A DNA stretch of 64,000 nt, from contig NZ_VLKJ01000003.1 of the NCBI RefSeq assembly GCF_007830315.1, positions 310,001-374,000 on the forward strand, written 5' to 3'. Below the pieces are notes generated by a model. That model was not told the origin of the DNA. It ran no database searches and was given only the letters and a program-made list of their open reading frames with translations. The DNA is from Novosphingobium taihuense. Lineage in GTDB: Bacteria; Pseudomonadota; Alphaproteobacteria; Sphingomonadales; Sphingomonadaceae. Positions 48,041 through 57,427 of the stretch are shown here, piece after piece. A program made the translations under genes and the position numbers. How positions within the stretch are numbered: the stretch's first letter is position 1; every line of letters begins with the position of its first letter.

Positions 48041-49252
48041 ATGCGCACCGACTATCTGTTCACTTCCGAAAGCGTTTCCGAAGGCCACCCGGACAAGGTC
48101 GCCGACCAGATCAGCGACGCCATCGTCGACCTGTTCCTGTCGAAGGACCCCGAAGCGCGCATCGCCTGCGAAACGCTGACGACCACGCAACTCGTCGTGC
48201 TCGCCGGTGAAATCCGCTGCAAGGGCGTCTACGAGAACGGTGAATGGGCCCCGGGCGCGCAGGAAGAGATCGAGAAGACCGTGCGCCAGACGGTCAAGCG
48301 CATCGGCTATGCGCAGGACGGATTCCATTGGGAGAAGTTCGAATTCATCAATCGCCTCCACGGCCAGTCCGCCCATATTGCGCAAGGCGTCGATGCCGGT
48401 GAGAACAAGGACGAGGGCGCGGGCGACCAGGGCATCATGTTCGGCTACGCCACTGATGAAACCCCGGGCCTGATGCCGGCGACGCTCTACTACAGCCACA
48501 AGATTCTCGAGCGCATGGCCGCCGACCGCCACTCGGGCGCAGCGCCCTTCCTCGAACCCGATGCCAAGAGCCAGGTCACCCTGCGCTACGAAGGCTCGCT
48601 CCCCGTCGCCGCCACCGCCATCGTCGTCTCGACCCAGCACAAGGCCGGTTATGACGAGAACGACCCGGCCAAGCGCGCCCAGCTCGAGACCTACGTCAAG
48701 GGCGTGATCGCCGAAGTGATCCCGCCGGTCCTGCTGCGTGAGACCGAATACTTCATCAACCCCACCGGCAGCTTCGAGATTGGCGGTCCTGACGGCGACG
48801 CCGGTCTTACCGGCCGCAAGATCATCGTCGACACCTATGGCGGTGCAGCCCCGCACGGCGGCGGCGCGTTCTCGGGCAAGGATCCGACGAAGGTTGACCG
48901 TTCGGCAGCCTATATCACCCGCTATCTCGCCAAGAACGTGGTCGCAGCAGGCCTCGCCACGCGCTGCACCATCCAGATCGCCTATGCCATCGGCGTGTCC
49001 AAGCCCCTGTCGCTCTATGTCGACACGCATGACACCGGCACGGTCGGCGACGACAAGATCGAACAGGCGATCCTCGGCATCGCCAAGCTCGGCGGCCTGA
49101 CACCGCGCGCGATCCGCACGCATCTGGGGCTCAACAAGCCGATCTACCAGCCGACCGCCGCCTACGGCCACTTTGGCCGCAAGGCCGAGGGCGACTTCTT
49201 CCCGTGGGAGCGCACCGATCTGGTCGAGGACCTCAAGGCCGCACTCGCCTGA
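48041..49252 (+). CDS. metK: S-adenosylmethionine synthetase
   Basis: A 403-residue enzyme forming SAM from methionine and ATP. Landmarks are [36 protein letters not shown] (P-loop region with the ATP-binding GDQG) and [23 protein letters not shown] lies 7 nt before the ATG. A structured leader is described separately. It ends at a strong terminator. In this window it follows lnt. Confidence 0.97.
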   Translation: MRTDYLFTSESVSEGHPDKVADQISDAIVDLFLSKDPEARIACETLTTTQLVVLAGEIRCKGVYENGEWAPGAQEEIEKTVRQTVKRIGYAQDGFHWEKFEFINRLHGQSAHIAQGVDAGENKDEGAGDQGIMFGYATDETPGLMPATLYYSHKILERMAADRHSGAAPFLEPDAKSQVTLRYEGSLPVAATAIVVSTQHKAGYDENDPAKRAQLETYVKGVIAEVIPPVLLRETEYFINPTGSFEIGGPDGDAGLTGRKIIVDTYGGAAPHGGGAFSGKDPTKVDRSAAYITRYLAKNVVAAGLATRCTIQIAYAIGVSKPLSLYVDTHDTGTVGDDKIEQAILGIAKLGGLTPRAIRTHLGLNKPIYQPTAAYGHFGRKAEGDFFPWERTDLVEDLKAALA

Positions 49253-49274
49253 CCGGTCCTGATCGCTGAAACGC

Positions 49275-49314
49275 AAAAGGCCCGCTTCCGGCAAGGAAGC
49301 GGGCCTTTTTGTTA
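49275..49314 (+). terminator. Rho-independent terminator after metK
   Basis: GGCCCGCTTCC (49279-49289) pairs with GGAAGCGGGCC (49295-49305), loop GGCAA, tail TTTTTGTT. The A-run on the left side allows it to act also for the convergent helicase gene. Confidence 0.88.
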
Positions 49315-49330
49315 GTCAGTGCCGAGCAGC

Positions 49331-50857
49331 TCAGCTGGCGCGGCGGACCTTGTTGCGGTGCGCGCCAACGCCCGGAGCGCCACGCGGACGGAAGTTGCGC
49401 GGCTGGTTCGGGTCACGCTCGCCACCGTTGACGGTTGCCTCGAGCACCGGATTGCGCACGGGGCCGCGATCGCCCTGAGCGCCATCGCGGCGTTCATGAC
49501 GCGGCGAGGTGTCGCGCGGACGGCCGTCGCGGCCCTGCGCCTTGCCACCGAAGTTCTGGTTGCCACGCTTGTCGCCACGGGGCTGGCCGCCGCGGTTGTC
49601 ACCGCTACCGCCACGGCCACCGTTGCCACGCTGGGCGCGGGCATCGTGGCGGGCATCACGTTCCTGCTCTTCCGGCTTGCGGCTGGGGGCAGGGAGCTTG
49701 GCGGCTTCGGCCATGAAGTTCTCAGGCAGAGCCATGGTGTCGATCTTCAGCCGCGTCAGCTTCTCGATGTCCTTGAGATAGGGCTTCTCGTCGGGCGCGC
49801 AGAAGCTCATCGCAATGCCGTCAGCCCCGGCGCGCGCGGTGCGGCCGATGCGGTGGACGTACTGCTCGGGCACGTTGGGCAGTTCGAAGTTGAACACGTG
49901 GCTCACGCCCGAAACGTCGATCCCGCGTGCGGCGATGTCGGTGGCGACCAGCACCGGGCACGAACCCTGGCGGAACGCCTCCAGCGCGGCGGTGCGCTGC
50001 GCCTGGCTCTTGTTGCCGTGGATGGCGCGGGCGTCGATCCCGGCGGACGATAGGTGGCGCACCACGCGGTCGGCGCCGTGCTTGGTGCGGGTGAACACCA
50101 GTGCGCGGTCGAGTTCCTTGGTGGCAAGGAGATTGCGGATGCGCAGGGTGAGCAGCGCCTGCTTCTCGGCCTGATTGACGAAGGTGACGTACTGTTCGAC
50201 ACGCTCGGCCGTGGTCGAGTTGGGGGCGACTTCGACGCGCACCGGATTGACGATGAACTGCTTGCCCAGGTCCTCGATCGCCTTGGGCATCGTGGCCGAG
50301 AAGAACAGGCTCTGGCGCGTCTTGGGCAGGAGGTTGGCCACGCGCTTCAATGCGTGGATGAAGCCGAGGTCCATCATCTGGTCAGCTTCGTCGAGCACGA
50401 AGATCTCGGTGCGCGAGAGCGTCAGCGCGCGCTGGTCGATGAGGTCGAGCAGGCGGCCCGGCGTGGCGACGAGAATATCGATGCCCGGAACGAGGCGGCG
50501 TGCCTGCTTGCCGATGGGTACGCCACCGAACACGCAAGCCACCGAAATGCGCAGGTTGCGGGCATAGCCCTCGATGTTGTCGGCAATCTGCGCGGCCAGT
50601 TCGCGGGTCGGCGAAAGGATCAGCATGCGGCACGAGGCCGGCTTGCGCTCGATCGGGTTGGCGGCAAGGCGGTGCAGCGAAGGCAGCGCGAAGGCTGCGG
50701 TCTTTCCGGTGCCGGTCTGCGCGATGCCGAGCAGGTCGCGGCCCTGCAGCAGGGCCGGGATCGCCTGGCGCTGGATCGGCGTGGGATCGTTGTAGCCCTT
50801 GGTTTCGAGGGCGCGGAGAATGGGTTCGGCAAGGCCGAGTTCAGCAAAAAAGGACAT
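49331..50857 (-). CDS. DEAD-box RNA helicase, RhlE-like
   Basis: A 508-residue helicase. Q-motif region ELGLAEPILRALETKGYNDPTPIQ, motif I AQTGTGKT, motif II VLDEADQMMD, motif III SATMP and motif VI HRIGRTARAG are in order. The last 115 residues are a basic Arg/Gly/Asp-rich tail (RGNGGRGGSGDNRGGQ), typical of RhlE-like proteins acting on ribosome precursors or mRNA. The start at 50857 begins MSFFAELGLAEP; the longer open frame upstream is spurious. Divergent from the M20 peptidase gene. Confidence 0.92.
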   Translation of the reverse strand: MSFFAELGLAEPILRALETKGYNDPTPIQRQAIPALLQGRDLLGIAQTGTGKTAAFALPSLHRLAANPIERKPASCRMLILSPTRELAAQIADNIEGYARNLRISVACVFGGVPIGKQARRLVPGIDILVATPGRLLDLIDQRALTLSRTEIFVLDEADQMMDLGFIHALKRVANLLPKTRQSLFFSATMPKAIEDLGKQFIVNPVRVEVAPNSTTAERVEQYVTFVNQAEKQALLTLRIRNLLATKELDRALVFTRTKHGADRVVRHLSSAGIDARAIHGNKSQAQRTAALEAFRQGSCPVLVATDIAARGIDVSGVSHVFNFELPNVPEQYVHRIGRTARAGADGIAMSFCAPDEKPYLKDIEKLTRLKIDTMALPENFMAEAAKLPAPSRKPEEQERDARHDARAQRGNGGRGGSGDNRGGQPRGDKRGNQNFGGKAQGRDGRPRDTSPRHERRDGAQGDRGPVRNPVLEATVNGGERDPNQPRNFRPRGAPGVGAHRNKVRRAS

Positions 50858-51184
50858 GAATATGCTTTCGTCAGCGCATCGGTAAAAAGCCGACGCGCAA
50901 AGGGAGTTCGCTATGCGCAAGCGCCGATAAGGCACGAGCGGGGTCGATCGTGCGACCCATGCGTGAAAGGGGAAGCGGGCGGGGCAGAGACCGTTCGTCC
51001 GGGGCGGATTTCTGCTTCGAGAGCGAAATCTCACGCCAGCACCCGGATTGCAGCGGATTGCCCGCCGCCGGTCTTGCTGCGCTGCACATAGGGACGAGTT
51101 CCCGATAAGGCAAGGAAATTCGGGCAAAAGGCGGTTGCAAGGCGTCTTGCACCTCGCCAACGTGACTGCAAAAGGAGTGGGTCG
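50858..51184. other. Non-coding region between helicase and M20 peptidase
   Basis: A 327-bp divergent intergenic region. It must hold both promoters; the long leader on the helicase side would be in keeping with cold- or stress-regulated helicase genes. I see only weak inverted repeats (around 50876-50900) and no recognisable operator. Confidence 0.4.
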
Positions 51185-52495
51185 ATGCGTTTCACGATAG
51201 GTATGGTGGCAGCTCTGGCCCTTGCTCCGGCCAACGCGCAAGCCGCGCCAAAAGGGGCCGAGGCAAAGATGGTTGCCACCATCGATGCCGAACAGGCCCG
51301 CACGCTCAAGTTCCTCGAAACCATGGTCAACCAGAACTCGGGCAGCCGCAATCTCGAAGGCGTGCGCAAGGTGCGCGACATCGTCGTGCCCGAATTTACG
51401 GCGCTGGGCTTCACCTCGCGCTGGATTCCGATGGAGCAGACCGGCCGGGCAGGGCACCTCGTCCTCACGCACAAGGGCCGCAAGGGTGCGAAGAAGCTCC
51501 TGCTGATCGGCCACCTCGATACCGTGTTCGAGCCCGATTCCCCCTTCCAGACCTATGTCCTCAACGGCGACAAGGCGACCGGCCCCGGCGTTGGCGATGA
51601 CAAGGGTGGCATTGCCGTGATCCTTGCCGCGGTCCGCGCCATGCATGCCGCAGGTACGCTCAAGGGCGCCAATATCGAAGTCTTCCTCACCGGCGACGAG
51701 GAAGAGGCCGGCTCCCCCACCGAAGTCGCCCGCGCCGATCTCGTCGCCGCAGCCAAGGCCGCCGATGTCGCGCTCGATTTCGAAGGCCTGAGCCGCGAGG
51801 ACGGGCGTGACATGGGCTCCATCGCCCGTCGCTCTTCGCAAAGCTGGTCGCTGATCGTGGAAGCCAAGTCCGGCCACTCCAGTGGCATCTGGGGCGCGCA
51901 CGCAGGCGATGGTGCGATCTATGCCGCAGCCAAGATCGTGAACGCCTTCCGCGAGGAACTACCCGAGCCATACCTCACCCTCAACGTCGGCCTGATCGCG
52001 GGCGGTGCCGAAGCCGAAGTGGCGGAAGACAACGCCCACGTCTCGGCCCAGGGCAAGACCAACATCATCGCCAGCAAGGTCGTCGCCCGCGGCGATCTGC
52101 GCACGCTCAGTCCCGAACAGAACGCCGCCGCAATGCGCAAGATGGAGTGGATCACAGCGCGCAGCTACCCCGGCGTCACGTCGGCGAAGATCACCTTCAG
52201 CGAAGGCTACCCGCCGATGGCCCCGACCGCAGGCAACAAGGCGCTGCTGGCCAGGCTGAACACGGTCAACGCCACGCTCGGCCTGCCCGAGATGCAGCCG
52301 CTCGATCCGATGAAGCGCGGGGCAGGGGATATCAGCTTCATCGCCGCATATGTCGACGGCCTTGTCGGCCTCGGCCCCCACTCCACCGGCGACCACGCGC
52401 CGGGCGAAACGGTCGACGTGCCCAGCATCTGGACCCAGGCCAAGCGTGCCGCGCTGCTGATGACGCGGCTTTCGGCGGAAAAGTCTGTCCGGTGA
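51185..52495 (+). CDS. M20-family metallopeptidase, exported
   Basis: A 436-residue protein with signal peptide FTIGMVAALALAPANAQA. The zinc-binding site follows the M20 pattern: LLIGHLDTVFE (metal His and Asp), GVGDDKGGIAV (bridging Asp), LTGDEEEAGSP (Glu base and ligand) and a C-terminal GPHSTGDHAPGE (His). A dimerisation domain lies between. Carboxypeptidase G2-like enzymes are the closest group. AAGGAG precedes the ATG. The stop overlaps the DUF1289 start. Confidence 0.92.
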   Translation: MRFTIGMVAALALAPANAQAAPKGAEAKMVATIDAEQARTLKFLETMVNQNSGSRNLEGVRKVRDIVVPEFTALGFTSRWIPMEQTGRAGHLVLTHKGRKGAKKLLLIGHLDTVFEPDSPFQTYVLNGDKATGPGVGDDKGGIAVILAAVRAMHAAGTLKGANIEVFLTGDEEEAGSPTEVARADLVAAAKAADVALDFEGLSREDGRDMGSIARRSSQSWSLIVEAKSGHSSGIWGAHAGDGAIYAAAKIVNAFREELPEPYLTLNVGLIAGGAEAEVAEDNAHVSAQGKTNIIASKVVARGDLRTLSPEQNAAAMRKMEWITARSYPGVTSAKITFSEGYPPMAPTAGNKALLARLNTVNATLGLPEMQPLDPMKRGAGDISFIAAYVDGLVGLGPHSTGDHAPGETVDVPSIWTQAKRAALLMTRLSAEKSVR

Positions 52496-52680
52496 GCCTC
52501 GCCGACCCGCCCAGTCCGTGTACCGGCGTCTGCAAGATCGATCCGGTAAACACGCAGTGCCTTGGCTGCCACCGTACGCTTGCGGAAATCACCGCATGGT
52601 TCACTGCATCGCCTGCGCAGAAGCACGCGATCCTGCAAGACCTTGCTGAGCGTCAGAGCGTCAGCGTCAGGTCGATGTAG
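52492..52680 (+). CDS. DUF1289 protein
   Basis: A 62-residue protein starting at GTG 52492, overlapping the M20 stop (GTGA). It reads SPCTGVCKIDPVNTQCLGCHRTLAEITAW, the DUF1289 signature of four cysteines (CxxxC then CxGC) likely to bind a metal. The 3' end overlaps the convergent outer-membrane gene by 28 bp. No function established. Confidence 0.82.
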   Translation: MSLADPPSPCTGVCKIDPVNTQCLGCHRTLAEITAWFTASPAQKHAILQDLAERQSVSVRSM

Positions 52681-53993
52681 CCATAGGTCGTATTGCCGGT
52701 CGGCGGAGCATTGGGCGCATCACGCAGCAACTCGCGCTTGAACAGCACGGCCGCGCCGGTATCCAGTTGCAGTGTTCCCGGCACGATCCAGTGCCGCACA
52801 CGTCCCTCGATCTGGTGCCCGCCCAAGCTGCCCGAAGCCCCGCTCGCATCGCGAACGCCCGTCGCGGCAAACTGGTCGCGACGGTTCTCTGCCCAGGCCG
52901 TGCGCCACGCCAGGAAGGCATCGGTCCGCTTCGAAGGCGTCACTTCCAGCCGCAGTGAAGGCGACACGATGTTGCTCCGCCGGAACGGCCCATAAAGCCC
53001 GTTTGGACCGAACTCGAAGCGCCGCGCGGAATAGAGCGTGTCGAACCGCGTGAACTTGCCGGCCTTGCCCTTGTCCCCGCTCGCGGCATCGAACATCGCC
53101 ACCACGCGCGGCTTCCAGCCCCCCGCAAAGGTATATCCCGCATCGACGTGGACGAACCACGCGAAGACATCGAGGTCGGTCCGGTCCGCCGCCCCCGCCG
53201 TCCGTCGCGCCTTGCCGAACTGCACTGCGCCTTCGAGGTCGTGGTCCCACGCTCCCGAGCTCGCCTTCACGAAATGCCGCGCCCCCACCATGCCGATCCG
53301 CCGGTTCGTCGTCGCCAGCCTCGCGCCATCGCGCTCGATCAGCCCGAAGGCATAGGGCTGCAACGTTCCCCCGAGCACCTGAGGCAGCGTGCCGTGTGCG
53401 CCGAAGAACACGACGTCAAAGTTCTCGCGATCCCACTGCACCCGGTCGTCACGAATCCCTTCCACGTCGTCGGGCAGGCGCTGGTGGGGGAGGGCGAACA
53501 TCAGGTCGAGGCTGCGTCCCTTGCCTCCATCGAGCGCAAAATGTGCTCCGGTAAAGGCGTTGGTCGTGTTCCGAAACCGCTGCCGCGCCACCATGCGCCG
53601 GTTGCCGAGATCGAGCGTATATCGCCCCAGGGTCAACGCATTCTTCTCGCCCAGCTTGACTGCTATGTTGGCTTGCACCAGTTCCAGCGCGTTCACCTCT
53701 CCGCTATTGGCCGAAGACCGCGCATCCTGCCCCCACGCCCGGGCATCCCACAGCTCGGCATTGAAGCGCACAGGTCCCGTGTCATAGCTGGCCGCCAACT
53801 CTGTCCGCAGCGATACCATCGTGTCGTTTGCAGGGGCGGGTGCAGGACGGAACTGCCCATCGATCGATTCCACGCGCAGCCGTGCCGAAGCCGAGAGCGT
53901 CAGCGGGTTCTCTTCCGCCGATGCTGGCAGCGCGATGCAACAGGCAGCAGCGGTTATGGCAATTTGCTTCACCTTCGGTCCCTCATCAGGCAT
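52653..53993 (-). CDS. Alginate-export-like outer-membrane channel
   Basis: A 446-residue protein with signal peptide IAITAAACCIALPASA and a beta-barrel rich in alternating strands (LSASARLRVESIDGQFRPAPA, AVKLGEKNALTLGRYTLDLGNRRM, FRNTTNAFTGAHFALDGG), closing in IDLTLTL. This matches the alginate_export family of 18-strand porins. Such barrels in sphingomonads transport diverse anionic compounds; the ligand is unknown. It shares its end with the DUF1289 gene. Confidence 0.84.
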   Translation of the reverse strand: MPDEGPKVKQIAITAAACCIALPASAEENPLTLSASARLRVESIDGQFRPAPAPANDTMVSLRTELAASYDTGPVRFNAELWDARAWGQDARSSANSGEVNALELVQANIAVKLGEKNALTLGRYTLDLGNRRMVARQRFRNTTNAFTGAHFALDGGKGRSLDLMFALPHQRLPDDVEGIRDDRVQWDRENFDVVFFGAHGTLPQVLGGTLQPYAFGLIERDGARLATTNRRIGMVGARHFVKASSGAWDHDLEGAVQFGKARRTAGAADRTDLDVFAWFVHVDAGYTFAGGWKPRVVAMFDAASGDKGKAGKFTRFDTLYSARRFEFGPNGLYGPFRRSNIVSPSLRLEVTPSKRTDAFLAWRTAWAENRRDQFAATGVRDASGASGSLGGHQIEGRVRHWIVPGTLQLDTGAAVLFKRELLRDAPNAPPTGNTTYGYIDLTLTL

Positions 53994-54069
53994 CGGTTGC
54001 CGGCTGGTGTCTGGCCGCGCCCATAACCCGGCCTTGCTTCGCGCGCCATAGGTGGCTAACGCGCCCTTA

Positions 54070-54185
54070 CGTCACTTGGGGAGTAGCCACCGCTTTCACA
54101 GCGGCCCTCAGCGCCAACATGCTTGGTCGAGAGACCATGGCGCAGGCGGCAGGACCTTCAGGTCCACCGGGCGAGACCAATGACA
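54070..54185 (+). ncRNA. yybP-ykoY manganese riboswitch
   Basis: The element begins CTTGGGGAGTAGCCACC and includes AACATGCTTGGTCGAGAGACC and, at its 3' side, GGGCGAGACCAATG, the conserved blocks of the Mn(II)-sensing riboswitch. It lies directly before a TMEM165/GDT1-type exporter gene, a standard target of this class. A 12-bp hairpin at 54202-54250 provides the likely expression platform. Confidence 0.8.
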
Positions 54186-54201
54186 GCGAACCCATCGCCC
54201 G

Positions 54202-54250
54202 GGCCGGGCGGAGGGGTACGTTGTCGTTGGCCTGATCGCTCCGCCCGGCC
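54202..54250 (+). promoter_or_regulatory. Expression-platform hairpin of the Mn riboswitch
   Basis: GGCCGGGCGGAG (54202-54213) pairs perfectly with CTCCGCCCGGCC (54239-54250) around a 25-nt loop. The weak Shine-Dalgarno GGAA at 54253-54256 immediately follows the stem, so folding should hinder ribosome access to the ATG at 54263; regulation at translation is inferred. Confidence 0.6.
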
Positions 54251-54262
54251 CCGGAATTGTTC

Positions 54263-54838
54263 ATGTTCGAAGCCTTTACCACTTCCACCGCGATCGTTGC
54301 GCTCGCCGAGATCGGCGACAAGACGCAATTGCTCGCGATCATCCTCGCCACGCGGTTCAAGCGCCCGCTGCCGATCGTGCTCGGCATCCTTGCCGCCACG
54401 CTCGCAAACCATTTCCTCGCCGCGCTGCTCGGCGCGACTGCTGCCGCCTACCTCGATGGCCAGTGGTTCCGCTTCGCCGTCGCCATCGGCTTCGTCGCGA
54501 TGGGCCTGTGGACGCTCGTGCCAGACAAGATGGACGAGGACGAAGCGCCCAAGCCCTCGCGCTACGGCGCCTTCCTCACCACGCTGGTCGCCTTCTTCAT
54601 CGTCGAGATGGGAGACAAGACGCAGATTGCCACGATCGCGCTCGGCGCACGGTTCAACGATGCCTTGGCTGTCACCGCTGGCACCACTCTCGGCATGATG
54701 ATCGCCAATGTCCCTGCGGTGTTCTTCGGCAGTGAACTGATCAAGCGCGTGCCGCTCGATGTGGTCCGCATGATCGCTGCCGCCCTGCTAGTCGCCACCG
54801 GTGTGTGGCTCTTCGTCCAGACGCTCGGCATCTGGTAA
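54263..54838 (+). CDS. TMEM165/GDT1-family manganese exporter
   Basis: A 191-residue inner-membrane protein with six hydrophobic helices in two repeats, each carrying the family motif E-x-G-D-K-T: LAEIGDKTQLLAII and VEMGDKTQIATIA. The family (UPF0016/GDT1, MneA in Vibrio) exports Mn2+, and the manganese riboswitch upstream supports this. The ATG at 54263 is used rather than TTG 54257. Separated by 39 bp from mmcB. Confidence 0.92.
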   Translation: MFEAFTTSTAIVALAEIGDKTQLLAIILATRFKRPLPIVLGILAATLANHFLAALLGATAAAYLDGQWFRFAVAIGFVAMGLWTLVPDKMDEDEAPKPSRYGAFLTTLVAFFIVEMGDKTQIATIALGARFNDALAVTAGTTLGMMIANVPAVFFGSELIKRVPLDVVRMIAAALLVATGVWLFVQTLGIW

Positions 54839-54849
54839 GCGCTTTACGT

Positions 54850-54864
54850 GTTCGACATTTGTTC
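54850..54864 (+). promoter_or_regulatory. LexA (SOS) box before mmcB
   Basis: GTTCGACATTTGTTC matches the alphaproteobacterial LexA operator GTTC-N7-GTTC exactly. It ends 13 bp before the mmcB ATG. mmcB is SOS-induced in Caulobacter, so control by LexA is expected. Confidence 0.8.
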
Positions 54865-54877
54865 TTAGGCTGGCGGC

Positions 54878-55378
54878 ATGATCGAATCAGCTGCCGCCGG
54901 TCTTGGAGCCACTTCTGATGTTGTCGAACGCGAGTCCCGCGCCGTAGCGCGCGGCATATGCCGCCTGTTCGCGCGCAACGATATCTGGTGCCTGCCGGAG
55001 ATGCTGCTGCGCTCGGGCCGCCGCGCCGATCTGATGGGCATCGATGCCAAGGGGCAGGTGGTGATCGTCGAGATCAAGGTCAGCCGTGCCGACCTGCTCG
55101 GCGATGGCAAGTGGACCGATTATCTCGATCATTGCGACCGGTTCTACTGGGGCCTCGCGCCCCACCTCGATCGCGCTGTGCTCGAAACCGAAGATTTCCT
55201 GCCCCACGCGTGCGGGGTCATCGTCGCCGATGGCTATGACGCCGAGATCCTGCGGCCCGCGCCGACGATTCCCCTGGCGGCCGCAAGGCGCAAAGCCGAA
55301 GTCGAACGGCTGGCCCGAGCCTCGCTGCGCCGCCATCTGGTCGGCCTCGATCCCCACTGCGCCAGTTGGGGCGGTTAG
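54878..55378 (+). CDS. mmcB: MmcB-family DNA repair protein
   Basis: A 166-residue protein with a PD-(D/E)XK-like core: RADLMGIDAKGQVVIVEIKVSRADLLGD (D...ExK) and DYLDHCDRFYWGLAP. MmcB confers mitomycin C resistance in Caulobacter, where it is part of the SOS regulon and helps repair cross-linked or alkylated DNA. A LexA box lies just upstream. The stop overlaps the convergent gene by 4 bp. Confidence 0.9.
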   Translation: MIESAAAGLGATSDVVERESRAVARGICRLFARNDIWCLPEMLLRSGRRADLMGIDAKGQVVIVEIKVSRADLLGDGKWTDYLDHCDRFYWGLAPHLDRAVLETEDFLPHACGVIVADGYDAEILRPAPTIPLAAARRKAEVERLARASLRRHLVGLDPHCASWGG

Positions 55379-55791
55379 GGTCGGCGCTTTATTCCGAGTG
55401 GAGGGATCAGCGTGAGCAATCCGGCCCGCGCCACCAGAAACTCATGCCACAGCGCCGTCGCCGCAGCCGCCGGAGACTGTCCCCTTGCCGAAACCGCCAG
55501 TAGCGCGGCAAGACCGGGCTCCATGATCGCGGCCAGATCGTCGACGCCCTGCTTGGCGAGTTCGCACCGCCAGCCACCGGTATCGCGCATGATCGCCGGA
55601 AAGTTGCGCACTTCGGGTTTGCGCGGTTCGGGCTGCAGGCCGGCCAGCGTACAGACAACGGCCGCAGCATCGTGCAGGGCCGACCACTTCATCGACATGG
55701 CATTGCCCGAGGCATGACCGAATTCGGCTCTTCCAGCCCTGGCAGGCAGGGCAGTGGGCGAATCGCTGGCAGAGGAAGGCGTTGCGTGCAT
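55375..55791 (-). CDS. Conserved hypothetical protein
   Basis: A 138-residue protein, mostly helical after a flexible N-terminus. The core WSALHDAAAVVCTLAGL, GGWRCELAKQGVDDLAAIMEPGLAALL, then ALWHEFLVARAGLL looks like a real sphingomonad family without known function. A start at the Met at 55698 (MSMKWSALHD) is also possible. It ends 4 bp inside the mmcB stop on the opposite strand. Confidence 0.6.
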   Translation of the reverse strand: MHATPSSASDSPTALPARAGRAEFGHASGNAMSMKWSALHDAAAVVCTLAGLQPEPRKPEVRNFPAIMRDTGGWRCELAKQGVDDLAAIMEPGLAALLAVSARGQSPAAAATALWHEFLVARAGLLTLIPPLGIKRRP

Positions 55792-55908
55792 GGCGCTTGT
55801 GTAGCTGCCGGGGCGCTACCAAATTGCTAAGCTCGTTTGCCGCTATCCCCAAACCTGCACAAAATCGCTGGCAAGCATGCAAAGGCGCTGCTAGGTGCCT
55901 TCCCGGTC

Positions 55909-55988
<80 letters not shown>

Positions 55989-56470
55989 TTTCCAAACAAA
56001 AGAGAGAGCTGCATCGGTTGCGGCGCTCGCTGGTTCTGCCAACACGGACTTTGAGCTGCGGCTCTGAATGTGGCTGTCGTTCACAGCAACATCTTCCGGC
56101 AAGGGCCACTTTTACGACTGACGCAGCTCGCGCCCCTCCTTGCGCAATTGCCTGCTCAGCAAAATGCCGAGCTTTCCGACATCGGCCGGGTGCATGTTGT
56201 GTCAGTGCTGGCAATGTGCTGTGGGCGCGTGGTGATCGCGGCTGCCAGTCCGTCACGGCGCGCAATCGTGCGCACCTGGCAGCGCCAACCTGAACCAGAG
56301 GCCCGCGGCCATTTGGGTTGAGCAAACTTGTTCTTCACGAGCCACCCGGAAACCAGTCGCTGCCAAAGTTGCATCGGCAGATCGATGGCTGCCCAGCGTC
56401 CCTGATCGACATCCCTGATCGCTAGCCCTGACCGTCCGAACCAATGCTCTCGCCTGGGCGAGCATGCCAC
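55989..56470. other. Gene-poor region between tRNA-Arg and araC-type gene
   Basis: A 482-bp stretch in which no open frame has family similarity or a good ribosome-binding site. An open plus-strand frame of 83 codons at 56070-56321 is the least unlikely candidate, but I do not call it. Such spaces 3' of tRNA genes are frequent integration sites; no direct repeat of the tRNA 3' end is seen in the window. Confidence 0.4.
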
Positions 56471-57427
56471 TTATCTTGTGCGCAGGGTTGTTGGCGCAAC
56501 ATTGAACCGCGCCTTGAAGGCGCGGTTGAAACTGCTGATGTTGCCGAAGCCGTGATTGAAGGCGATCTCGCTGATCGAGAGATGGCGCTTCTCGTGATTC
56601 TCCAGATCGGCGCGACAGCGCTCCAGCCTGCGCATCCTTATCCATCTTGCAGTTGACACGCCTTCACGCTCGAAAAGCTTATTGACGTATCTTGGGCTCA
56701 GAGAGTGGGCCGCCGCTATGGTTTCGAGCGAGATCGTCTCGTCATCGAGATTTTCGTCGATATGCTGCTGGATGCGTCGCAACGTCGAATGCCGCCCGGT
56801 GGCTCTTGAAGGCGCCGCGGCAAACTCGCATGCGAGGCTCAGCCCCAGCAGATCAAGCAGGGAGTTGGCTATTCGGTTGGCGTCTGTAGTGCTGATGCGC
56901 GACGCCTCCTTGAGCGCAGAGCGCAGCATGACCGAGGCAAGATGGCCGATCCCGGCAGACCCGTTGATGCGCTGCGACATGATTTGCTCGGTCGAGGTCA
57001 AACGGCCTTCGATCCTGTAGCGCGGAACACGGACCCACAGCGCGTCGAAGCTACTCGGCACATCGATTTCATAGCTGCGGGTGCTGTCCAGAATCGCCAG
57101 ATCGCCCCGTTCCAGAGCGGCGACATGGCCTGCCTGCGACAGGTTGGCCTTGCCCGCCAGGATGCAGCCGATAAAGAAGTTGTTGTGAGAGGATTCCTCG
57201 ATCATCCGGGGCGAGCGGATGACCCGGTGCGGGCCGCCCTTGGTGATCGCGCGAATGAACCTGAGGTCGCCGAAGGGATAATCATACATCAGTCCGACCA
57301 GGCGTTGTGCAGGGTCGATCTGGGAAAATTCCAGTTCGACAAAGATCCGTGACAAGCCCTGTGCCCATTGAACGGCATTGCCCGCGATCCTGACCGGCTT
57401 GATCGATCTGTCCGACTTGTTTGGCAT
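56471..57427 (-). CDS. AraC-family transcriptional regulator
   Basis: A 318-residue regulator. The N-terminal two-thirds is a ligand-sensing domain of the AraC_binding_2 type (LAILDSTRSYEIDVPSSFDALWVRVP). The C-terminal part has two helix-turn-helices: LETIAAAHSLSPRYVNKLFEREG and ISEIAFNHGFGNISSFNRAFKARF. The start at ATG 57427 is preferred to the TTG-rich extension to 57493. It is divergent from the TonB receptor gene; regulation of the downstream catabolic operon is inferred from this placement. Confidence 0.88.
   Translation of the reverse strand: MPNKSDRSIKPVRIAGNAVQWAQGLSRIFVELEFSQIDPAQRLVGLMYDYPFGDLRFIRAITKGGPHRVIRSPRMIEESSHNNFFIGCILAGKANLSQAGHVAALERGDLAILDSTRSYEIDVPSSFDALWVRVPRYRIEGRLTSTEQIMSQRINGSAGIGHLASVMLRSALKEASRISTTDANRIANSLLDLLGLSLACEFAAAPSRATGRHSTLRRIQQHIDENLDDETISLETIAAAHSLSPRYVNKLFEREGVSTARWIRMRRLERCRADLENHEKRHLSISEIAFNHGFGNISSFNRAFKARFNVAPTTLRTR

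Noticed and set aside
56070-56321. Possible 83-residue protein after tRNA-Arg
   Set aside because: GTG start without a ribosome-binding site, no recognisable family, and overlapping open frames on both strands.
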